22,285 nucleotides of DNA from Saccoglossus kowalevskii (Eukaryota; Hemichordata; Enteropneusta; Harrimaniidae): NCBI RefSeq assembly GCF_000003605.2, contig NW_003156245.1:226101-248385 (forward strand), written 5' to 3'. The notes beneath the pieces were generated by a model. That model was given only the letters and a program-made list of their open reading frames with translations. It did no database searches and was not told the origin of the DNA. Positions 9,226-21,200 of this stretch are shown here, in pieces. The translations under genes and the position numbers were made by a program. How positions within the stretch are numbered: the stretch's first letter is position 1; every line of letters starts with the position of its first letter.

Positions 9226-12200
9226 CTGTAACGAAATGTTCACCACTTGTTAAAAAATATTTGTGAAAGCAGGTATCGACAGGGCTTCATCAAACTAGAA
9301 ATCATTAGTGTGATGTGCTCAAATTACTAATAAATGTACCATGTATTGATACCTCCCATCAATATAACTGAGAGCACTTACGGGTAGGTGTTTGGCATAA
9401 ATAACCACTTTTTCTATGGCAGTAATCATCGTCCCACTGGTAATTTTTATTCTTCCTAAAACAAAAATCATAATTTGATTAGTATTATTGATAATCTTTA
9501 CCTGCTAATGTCGCAATTATTATACTTCATGATTATGTCACCCAAGTTTCCGCTGTACAGGTAGACATATACAAATATTTTCTTGGGGGTTTCGTACGTA
9601 GCAGAGCAGCCGTACGACTCGGAAAATTTAACCCACAAGTGCTTTACGAGGAAACTAAAACTGTTTATCTTTAGCCAGTTACGCGAGACATGTGGTCTGC
9701 GCTTTCGAAATCTGTCAGCGAAACGTCAGCGACGCCTAACGAAATCAAAGAGTATTTCACGTAATTCAAAATATAATGAAGGTGTCCAGGTTAGCCAAGA
9801 TTCAAGCAGTGACATACGAAGCGTCACTGACAGCGCCCAAGTGGCGCTGGATGGTATTTCTAAAAAGAAGACATTCATCAAGCTGAACCTGCTAAAAAAT
9901 ATAAGTACAATATTGAATACAATATTATAGGTACAATAAAGTCTATCCTATCCCCACGAAGACGCCCTTGGAGTGTACAATACGCAGTATAGCGCCACAG
10001 TTCATGCTATATTTGGTTTAATACAAATGTACACCAGAACTAATGTGCAATGATTGTAAGAAATATTGTATGAAGTCGTATTCGCAATATTTAGGCTTTT
10101 AAGGCATTTTTCTTCTGAAGTAGTATGTAAAGAACATTTATTGTGCGTGTTAGTATCAAGCTTACATAATCTACTATATTAAAAAATCTGGATCATAATT
10201 TCAATTAGAATTTAAAATGAATGCACAGTGTAAAATATTTGGTAGTGTTTTTTTGTATTGTTAAGTTAAGGCGAAAGATTTTTAAAAGCAATATGACTTG
10301 TCTATTCGAGTATATTATATATGAGATTATTACATTTTATAAGATAATTTTCAAATCCGAATATAGTATTTATTGAACGTGCATACAATGCTGTTTATGT
10401 GACTTCATTGATAAAATGGGACTGTGCACAACTACTGGGCGATATGTGGCTGTGGTGTTCGTCAGGTATATTTAATTTAAGTAAAATTCCCGAAAAGTCA
10501 GAATTGTAAAGATATATGTTATGAATCAAACGTTTTGTTTACGCTTCTAGGTCACTGTATTGTTGTTATGAGCATAATTATTTTGAGCAAACGACATATA
10601 GTCAACAATGTATCGTAACATTTTGTTTAGATGACAAAATAGTCGATGGTATTTTTTTTTTCTTCATATCAGGTACATTTATCTCAATTTGTTCCCAGTG
10701 ATAAAATATTATGATAACTAGATTCAATTAATATGTTTATTAATTACACTTCTCACAACTATTTAAATTACACATAGGTGATAGAAAAAGTGTACATATA
10801 TTTTACCACATTTTCACGCAATCTTGACCATCGGGACTTTTCTTCGTAGCGTTACTCGGTTGATTTTTAGCCCAGTTTGTCCAAACAAAGTCTTCTCCAT
10901 TCAACCATTCATAGTTTCCTTCCACGTTTCGGTCATGTAGTCCAATCCAATATCCTTTCACATGACCATCAAAATTACCATTATTTAAAAAGTCGCGAAT
11001 TGCTCTTGACAGCGACCCTTTATTCACTATCGCTAATTCCATATTAAGGCTGATACAATGATCCATAGCGGTTTGCCACGTGACCTTCGCTGAAAATGCG
11101 TAATATGTTTGACATCCTACAGTTATAGACGGGGTACCTAAAATTGAATCATTTTGAATATAAATATAAATATTTACATAATCATGGAGTAAATCAATCA
11201 TAATCAATTTGTGTTCAACTCAATAAATTTTCCCAATTAATTCTCGATTTGTCAGCGTTGAGGTGTATTTCATTGCACTTACCAGCACATTTTGTGTGTT
11301 AAAATAAATGTTTCTTATTAGCAATTATAACTTTCTCGTCATGTGAAAATGCTCATTGGTGCAACATCTATATGTTTTTACCTGGCTCATGTGTCATGTG
11401 TTCTGCATCTGTTGTCGGCATTTGAGAAGTCATTGGATGCTCAGTTGTAGCTAGGGATTTGGAAAAAAAGGGTGTATTTAAGAATATCGTAAAGTAATAA
11501 CAAAGGCAATACGGCAATGGTATGAACGGACATACGGCACGCGATAAGATACTATAATTTCCGAGGGCATAACATTGCAATCTCATTTTTATAAACGGAA
11601 TAATATACATTTGTACATAGCACATAACTAGTTAGAAATAACAGTGCGAACTCTCAGGAAAAGAATTTACTGAGTGTGTGATTGATTGTTTGATATGATT
11701 GTTTTCTCCCGTATAAGTGATGTAATATTGTGTCATCAAATGGAGTTCTTTTGGTTGCTGATTAAACTAAGTTTTTTTTTTTCAAATTCTTCTTTTTTAA
11801 TGTGTCATGGAAGCTAACATGTAAATGGTGTGCAGTATTTTTATACTTGACTCGTGTGTTGCAAGCATGGGATAGTTAGGATAGTAAGTCATCTATTTAT
11901 ATTTAACTGATTTGCATTTGAATACGGCAGCTGTCTTCATGCATATTTGTGTCCATTCTACTCGATAATGGCAATTTAAAAAAATACACTTTATCTCATT
12001 TATTGTTCATACCTTGCCAAGTTGTAGCAGATTCAGTCGGCATATGCACTGTTTCCGTTGACTGTATTGTTGGTTGCGTCCTGAAAGCTGAAATAACAAC
12101 ATTTTATGAGTCTACTCAAATTTCATGTAGAATTAAGATTTGTGTTGCACACTAGAAGTGATTTGATTTAATTTAATTTGATGTTCTTGCGTCCGGCGAA

Positions 12201-15200
12201 TTATTGTAGATTAATTATGCAGTGTCGTATGTATGTCATTTTGTTCAATATTCATCCAATAAACTTATGCATGTATGTTGCTGGACATTAGTAACATAAC
12301 CTACATGATATTAATTTTATTGTCTGTTGATTGTCAAATCACTTCAGGGAGAATTTCAAGGAAACGTGTATGTAAATTTTGGATGTTGTATAAAAGTAAC
12401 ACATAATAGAATCGTAATTGTTTTTGTATTGTGCCATCATCTGCGACATCGCGTCATCTGCGTAGAGTCCACTGACAATAACCATATTGTTATGTGCAAG
12501 AATTTTATCTTTGCGTACTTCGAACATCCATTCATACATCAAAAAGAAACTTGCTAGTAGAGGCTTGAATGACTATGAGATGCTGTCAATTTCGGAATTT
12601 ATCAGATTTATAATTGGAAATTATGATCAGTATGCGAAACAGTGACTACAAATATGCACAAATAGATGCCACAAATTAAATTTATTTAAACAGAGTAGAA
12701 CAATGCCGATTCGTCTATTAGTCGAGACACAGAATAAATAGCTATATCAAGCTGCAGTCAGCGGTGACGCTGCAGATATCTTGTACTCAAAACGACAAGA
12801 AAGGTCAACTATCCCCAGATGAAATACGCATAGTTTGTTCAAGATGATGACAAAGCAGCTGATTCTGATTATAATGATTCTCGATAGTAGTGCTCGTTAA
12901 TGGTGATAATTAGGAAGACGTTGTCATACATTATGTAAGGCATAGTGATTGTATGTGTATATGATAGTAAAAAGTGAACGCAAGATTAATTTTTTCCATC
13001 AACAAGAAATTTACAGTACAAATAACGTTTTAATATACTACAGTAAACATAAAACAAATATTCAAATACAGGCGGCGCGTAATTCACCACAATAATTTTC
13101 TATGCCGTATCGTCTCAGACCATGTCTGCGGTCGTTTGTTCTATTATGTATGGTCTCTTACCTGTTGAAGTAGCTTTTCTTGTTGTTAGAATTGGTTCGG
13201 CGGATTGAAATTCGCTAGTAGCGGAATGCGTAGTAGTAGCTTTAGATCAAATTAATGTAGTATTATTGAAATAATGTATATAAAATAAATAAAAAAAATG
13301 TATTGAATGTGTTGACAGATTATTACGAATTACAGGTCTCACACATCAGAGCCATACTTTTTCACATGCATTTTTTTCATATATTACAATCTCGTTATTG
13401 TCGAGTTGTATAAGTGTCAGTTGTCGTAAAATATTATGGCAAGTGGCCATGTACTTATATCTGAAATATTGGTTATTAATTGAGATATTTATTAGCAAAC
13501 ATAAATAATATTAGTTTATAGCTTTTATCAATTTGAAATTATATATATTACATATGTCAATGATTCAATTCCCCCAAAAATTGCAGCAGTTTTTCTTGAT
13601 TTGAAATTCGGATCATATATTACGAAACGTACTTTAAAGTGAGGAATAGATACACCATTTTTTATGAATATAATATGAATCAATATAATATGCAATTAAT
13701 GTACTGTACTGTATAACGCTCCATGCAAGCAGAAATGAAATATTTCAACTGTGTCGCAAAAATTACCTTGTTTAGTAGTGATCTCTGCGGAAGTGGTTAG
13801 TATTTCCTCGGTGGTCGAGTCGGCTAATGTCGTCATTGGCTGTGTGGTTTCAACTAGATAGAGATAGAATAACACATTATTGGCTCTTTTATGTCTATAA
13901 CGCTTCCTCGTTGTATTTGTTTCTAGCACATTTCAACTGTTTCGCAAAAAATACCTTGTTCAGTAGAAATGATCTCAGCGGAAGTGGATAGTATTTCCTC
14001 GGTGGTCGAGTCGGCTAATGTCGTCACTGGCTGTGTGGTTTCAACTAGATAGAGTGAGAGTAAAACATATTATTCGCCTTTTTATGTCTAGAACACTTTT
14101 CCTTAGTATTTGTTTCTGGCATACTTCAACTGTTTCGCAAATATTACCTTGTTTAGTAGAAATGATCTCAGCGGAAGTGGCCAGTTTTTCTTCAGTAGTC
14201 GAGTCGGCTAATGTCGTCATTGGCTGTGTGGTTTCAACTAAATATAGATAGAATGACATATTATTCGCTCCTTTAAGTCTAGAACAATTATTCTTAGTAT
14301 TTGTTTCTAGCATATTTCAACTGTTTCGCAAATATTACCTTGTTTAGTAGAAATGATCTCAGCGGAAGTGGCCAGTTTTTCTTCAGTAGTCGAGTCGGCT
14401 AATGTCGTCACTGGCTGTGTGGTTTCAACTAAATATAGATAGAATGACATATTATTCGCTCCTTTATGTCTAGAACAATTATTCTTAGTATTTGTTTCTA
14501 GCATATTTCAACTGCTTCGCAAATATTACCTTGTTTAGTAGAAGTGAACTCAGCGGAAGTGGCCAGTATTTCCTCAGTGGTGGAGTCGGGTAATGTTGTC
14601 ACTAGCTGTGTGGTTTCAACTAAATAGAGATAAAATGACACATTAGCTCCTTTATGTCTAGAACACTTTTTCATAGTATTTGTTTCTAGAATATGTCAAC
14701 TGTTTTGCAAATATTACCTTGTTTAGCAGAAGTGGATTGTATTTCCTCGGTGGTCGGGTTGGCTAATGTAGTCACTGGCTGTGTGGTTTCAACTAAATAG
14801 AGATAGAATAACGTATTATGTGCTCTAGCACACTTTTTCCTAGTATTTGAGCTTTTCCTTGAATACGTTGTCGTAGTATTGTATAAACTTCACATTAAAT
14901 ATTATATCATTTGGTTCAAGTTAAAAATATGTTTTTGTACATGTGACAATACACTTTGTGCACAACCATAGTGTGTTTGCCATATTGTAAAACACTTCGT
15001 GCACACATGTTTCTAAACAATTTTAAAATCAATGTAGTTAGTGATTGGGGAATGACATTATGAGCATTTTATATTCTCTTGGGGATTTATTTTGAATGTC
15101 TCAACGTAGATGTTTCATAGATCATTTTGTATAAATTGGCAAAGAACTTCTATGAGAAGATGTTTTTTTTTAAATCTTCGAAAAATTTGCGTTCATTGAA

Positions 15201-18200
15201 CCCTTATATTATTCGGTAAAATTACAATTACTTGATTATATTTATAAGAAATTCTGGTATCAGATACTGAAAAATACATTTCTACCATTATTTACATTAC
15301 AGCACTTGTCAGTTTTCCTACCTGACCACTCTGTCGTGACGTGGAACGATGACGGTGATGGTGTTGTGCATCCCGCTTTAAAGAAACGGACAATCATGAT
15401 TGAGATACGGGCATTATGGAGTATATCACAATAAAATGCACGCTAATAGCTGTTTCTCACATCGTTGTTCTATATTAATATGTATGTATCTTAAGTAGGT
15501 TTAGGCATACTGTGCTCAATACTAGCATGGTTGATGTTGGACGTTTCATAATCAGCCCATTGAACAAAAATGCGACAAACCATGAATTATCGAAAAATAT
15601 AATAAGTGATAGTAATTTAAAATGTTTTAATTTGAAATATGTGATTGAATTGATAACATATGTAAAACATAGCGACATGGAATAACTAATTCAACTTACG
15701 GGTAGGTGTTTGGCATAGATAGCCTTTCTTTTTATGGCAGTAATCATCGTCCCACTGGTAATTTCTTCCTTTCCTAAAATAATAAATCACCTCACAACAA
15801 TATGTGTTTACTATCTTAATGCAACTTTAATGTGAATACGAGTGGCCATAGCCGTCTTGGAGTAGCATTAAAGCTTATTATTACACACAGGATTAGGTAT
15901 TTAAATATAAAGTAGGCAAACAATTGGCAGTGGAGTATGTTGATTTCGATTTGAAATGATTATAGCTATGGCTAGTACATAACAAATAATTTTTATCAAA
16001 TGTCATTTGTCAAAATTTAAAAAAATGTGTAGGCAACTTTTTCAAAAGTTATTGTAAAATACGCAATTATTTTACTTGTTTTCGTAACTTATATATTACA
16101 CATTTTCTATAAGAATAAACGTGTGACCTGACAAGGAAATAAGACAATAAATGTAGTATTCACCATATGTGGATACAATCTTGACCTTCTGGATCTTTCT
16201 TTTTAGAGTTGCTTGGTTGATTTTTAGCCCAGTTTGTCCAAATAAAGTCTTCGCCATTCAACCATTCATAGTTTCCTTCCACGTTTCGGTCATGTAGACC
16301 AATCCAATATCCTTTCACATGACCATCAAAATTACCATTATTTAAAAAGTCGCGAATTTCTCTCGAAACCGTCTGGGTTTGCAATGTTGCCATCGTCATA
16401 CCAAGTGCATCGCATCGATTAAAACCTGTTTGCCAGTCGACCTTATTTGAAAAGGCGTAGTACGTTTGACATCCTACTGTTATAGTTGGGGGACCTAACA
16501 TTAATAAGTAGAATAATGTGAATAATATGTGTATTTGTTTAGATGCTTACCTTTCAATGTATACAATGTATGTTGATAACGACGAGCGTCAATTACTGTT
16601 TTATTGCAGTATATTAGATTTGTTTTGAAAAGTTACTCTGTGCATGTAACGAATGCAATGTATTTTATATTAGAAAAACGTATGAAACAATTAGAGGGTT
16701 TCTTCATAATATTAGTTCAAATCATACGTCATCATTAATACAAAATGTTATAGCAATAAACATGATAATTTACTAAACGGCTTGAATTGCGAACATTGTT
16801 TATTTTTCATTTTTATGGTTTCATATTTAGGAGGGCGTTTTGTTACATGTGAGTTCGATGGTTTGAGGCTCGCTAGTTGTGGATTGTTCTTGGAAGGTGA
16901 CATGTACGTTAAATACGCTCGTGCATATTATTTTAATCATTAAATAGAAAATATGATACAAATATTTGAAGAATTTACATAAAGTGATGATAACAAATAC
17001 CAGAAATATTGTGACAAAATGCTTTAGGTAATTAATTGAAAATGTGTTACTTCTGCGTATACATTAACCACATTTCAAATATTTTATTGATATCATTAGA
17101 CTGTTTCCCAATCTGTTCGTTAATTTTTAGTTTCATGTTCTCTACATAATAGGGAAACATAGTAAATTAGTTTTATATAACCTGAATGATTTAGATGGAC
17201 AAATTCATTTATAAAAAACATTGTGAACTATTCAAACACGGAAACACAAATTACCTTGCTCGATGGTAGTTCTTATAATAACAGTGGATGGTATTGCTTC
17301 GGTACTTGAGTCGAACGGTGTGGTCACTGTTAGTGCAGTCCTATCTAAATACACGTAATAATAAGATGTATTAATTATTGACGTATAATATGGACGTTAT
17401 ATTATTTAATTTTCAATTGATTAAAATATAAAATATATGTCTATTTAATAACTATTCCACACTCAACAGATACTCACGTTTTTTTTCAATTTTTTTAAAG
17501 AAGCTACACTATCATAAAACTATTTAGTGTACTAAATCGTATCAATGGTGGTTCTTGTTTCTGATTGAACACCGTTTTTTAGTATGTGCGCTGTAATAAT
17601 GCTTACCTGGTATAGTGGTGTCGATGGTTGTTAGAACTGGTTTGCTTGTTTGCGATTTGCTAGTTGTGGGTTGTGTAGTAAAAGCTGATATTCAAATAAA
17701 ATTAACATATTATTAAGATATATGACAGAATATAACAATTTAGTTCATGAAAGTTTTACGAGATACGACTATAGACAGTTGTGTGTGACTATTGAAAAAC
17801 AAAAGGGAATAATATCTAAATTGACATAAATTTGACTGTTCCTTTACACGTACATGTTTGTCTACTTCTCAATAGTGCCATTGAAATGTCTTAAAACAAA
17901 GTCATAAACTAACTTTTGTTGTCAATAACTGAATTTGATAACATATTTCGCAATTAAATTTGCGATTAATCATATGATGGTAAAATAAAATCTTTGATTA
18001 ATTGATTGAATTAGAATAATTACAATCGTATATAAAGAAATAATTGATATGATTAATTTCGTAAATGACGTAATTCGTTATGTTTTAAGAATATATTGAA
18101 ATTGTGTTATTGCTGCATATACAGTAATCACATTTAACTATTTTATTTATATCATTATGCAGATTTCTAAGCTGCTTGTTAATATCTCGTTTTAATTCCC

Positions 18201-21200
18201 ATGTTTTGTATTTAATAGGGAAACAGTAAATTATTTAGTTAACTACAGACTGCAGTATTGGAGTGATTTAGATGGACACATTCATTTAATAATATCTTTG
18301 TAAATTATTCAAACACTGGCACACACATTACCTTGCTCGATAGTAGTTCTCTCAATCACAGTGGATGGTACTGCTTCGGTATTTGAGTTGAACGGTGTAG
18401 TCAATGTTAGCGTAGTCTTTTCTGAATACAAGATGTATTACTTATTGACGTATAATATGGACGTTATATTATTTAATTTTGTATTGGTTAAAATACAAAA
18501 CATATGTATCTTTGATTAGACTATTCCACACCCAAATACAGTACAAATAATCACGTTTTGTTTTGTTTTTTCGTTTTCAAAGACGCAAAATTATCATAAT
18601 ACTAATTAATGTACTACATCGTATTAATGGCGATACTTGTTTCTGATTGAACACTATTTTAGTATGTGCGCTGTAATAATTGATTACCTGGCATAGTGGT
18701 GTCGATGATTGTTAGATCTGGCTCGCTCGTTTGCGATTTGGTAGTTGCAGGTTGTGTAGTGAAAGCTGATATTAAGTAAAATTAACATATTATTACGATA
18801 TATGACAGAAAATAACAATTTAGTTTATGGAAGTGTTGCCAAATTGTGGTTGTACGAGATACGACTATATACACTTATGTACGATTATTTAAAACAAGTG
18901 AATAATGTCTACACTGACACTAATGTAACAGTTCTTTTACACGTATATGTTTGTCTACTTCTCAATACTTTCATTGAATAATGTCTTAAAATAAAGTCAT
19001 AAACTTTTGTTGTCAATAACTGAATTTATTAACGTATTATATTTGCGATTGATCATATTAATGGAAAAATAAAACGTTTGATTGATTGATTGATTGAATT
19101 AGAATAATTTATAATCGCATTGAAAGAAATGATTAATATGACTAATTTCGTAGATGACGTCATTCGTCATGTTTTAAGAAATTAATTGAATATGTGTTAT
19201 TTTTGCATATACATTAATCACATTTTAAATATTTTATTTATATCATTATGCAAGTTTCCTAAGCTGCTTGTTAATATCTCGTTTTAGTTTCAATGTTTTT
19301 GTATATAATCTGGAAACAGTAAATCATTTTGTTAACCACAGTATGCAGTATAAGAGTGATTTAGATCGACACTTTTATTTATTAATATCTTTGTTAATTA
19401 TTCAAACACTGGCACATAAATTACCTTGCTCGATAGTAGTGCTCTCAATCACAGTGGATGGTACTGCTTCGGTATTTGAGTCGAACGGTGTGGTCACTGT
19501 TAGTGTAGGTTTATCTAAATACATAAAATAATAATATGTATTACTTATTGACTTGTAATATGGACGTTATATTATTTAATTTTGTATCGATTAGACTATT
19601 CCACACTCAACAAATACTCACGTTTTTTTAAAGAAGCTAAATTATCATAGAACTAATTAGTGTACTAAATCGTATCAATGATGGTACTTGTTGCTGATTG
19701 AACACCATTTTTTATGATGTGCGCTGTAATAATTGCTTACCTGGTATAGTGGTGTCGGTGGTTGTTAGAAGTGGTTCGATCGTTTGCGATTTGCTAGCTG
19801 TAGGTTGTGTTGTAAAAGCTGATATTCAAATAAAATGTACATATTATTAAGATAAATGACAGAAAATAACAATTTAGTTTATGAAAGTTTTGTCAAATTG
19901 TGGTTGTACGAGTTACAACTATATAGATATTTATGTATGATTTTTTTTAAAAAAAGTGAATAATATCTAAATTGACACAAATGTAACAGTTCTTTTACAC
20001 ATATATGTTTGTATACTTCTAAATACTGTCATTTATAAATATCATTGTGAATTATTCAAACACTGGCACATAAATTACCTTGCTCGATAGTAGTTCTTTC
20101 AATCACAGTGGATGGTACTGCTTCGGTGTTTGAGTCGAACGGTGTGGTCACTGTTAGTGTAGTCTTATCTGAATACATGAGATAATAAGATGTATTACTT
20201 ATTGACATAAATATTATGGACGTTATATTTTTTATTTTTGTCTTGTTATACATATACATGTACAAATATCGTATTTGAAGAAATGATTGATATGATTAAT
20301 TTCCTAGATGACGTAATTTGCAATGAAAAGTACAAATAACAAACAAACCGTATTACGTTGAATAAAAATCACATATCAGGAATCGAATATGTAATATATT
20401 TACCTAGTTCCATATGAGTGGTCCCCGACACAGTTGTTTGTACTGATTCGGTACTAAAGTCGAGTGATGTTGTCACTGATTGTGTAGTTCGAACTAAATA
20501 TAAATTGTATAAATATAAAGTAATCATAACATTGCACGTCACACTGAGGCATACTATGGAATGTACTGGAAGCTTGCAGTATGAAAATTAGTTCTTGTAA
20601 ATTGTATAAGGCTATATTACCTGGGAAAGTTGTTCTTTTATAACTTGTTGGCAAATCCGTTTTAGTAGGAACAGTCGTGTGTGGTTTATTACTAGTAGTT
20701 GTTGTGTACTGCGTAGTTGAACCTGAGTCAATGTAATTAGAAAAAAATTATATTGCCATATACGAATGTATATATATATACAATTATTACAGAAATATAA
20801 ATACTCAATTTAAATATTACAGTGGTAAAACTAAAAAATAATAATAAGTAACAAATAAGGTTGTAAATGTTCATGCAGGGATATTAAGTATTTTTAAATG
20901 TGTGATTGAAGCTGGAACGGTTGACACCACATATGATTTCGATTAAAATTGAATTTCACAATTTGTACCACAATATGACTAACCGCTGACCTAAAAAATA
21001 TTAATGAATAATAATTTTACAGACTCTTTTAATATTTTATGTTTTTGAAAATTGGCCATTAATGAGATCCACCCAACTTAAATTTTCAATGTTTCGAATA
21101 CATGACATTTCAATCCATCAGTCACGTGACACGTTGATATTGAATATCATAATTTCATAAGACAATAAGCTCTCAACTGAAGTGCATATAATATATAAAG

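Larger units (their letters stand above)
13767..14815 (-). repeat. Tandem array of gamma exon plus intron units, about 190 bp x 6
   Basis: Exon left edges fall at 13767, 13955, 14148, 14339, 14530 and 14718, a spacing of 188-193 bp. Each unit has a 75-90 nt exon and an intron of only about 98-103 nt. Exon and intron are repeated together, so whole genomic units were duplicated. By eye the units at 14148 and 14339 differ at about three positions over roughly 190 bp. Confidence 0.93.
17255..20168 (-). repeat. Tandem array of alpha/beta exon pairs with their introns
   Basis: Alpha exons begin (left edges) at 17255, 18332, 19425 and 20079, and beta exons at 17607, 18688 and 19741. Two units are about 1.08-1.09 kb and the first is about 0.65 kb. 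Introns are repeated too: gtgcgctgtaataat precedes each beta exon, and a block with tgacgtaat or tgacgtcat recurs near 18066, 19156 and 20309. The array therefore grew by duplication of whole genomic units, older than the gamma array. Confidence 0.9.

Noticed and set aside
11270-11315. Short exon ending at TGCTG|GTAAGTGC between two linker exons
   Set aside because: The best acceptor gives a 31-nt exon, which breaks the phase 1 frame on both sides.
12327-12557. Overlapping open frames on both strands in a gene A intron
   Set aside because: No splice signals in phase and no recognisable sequence features.
15475-15678. Minus-strand hydrophobic open frame
   Set aside because: It lies in the intron between two well-supported CTLD 1 exons and has no matching splice sites.
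17470-17520. Micro-exon ending at the strong donor-like ACGTGAGTAT in the alpha/beta introns (also near 19620)
   Set aside because: The two copies would have different phases, the third copy has lost the donor, and the product would be a Lys run unlike anything else in the gene.
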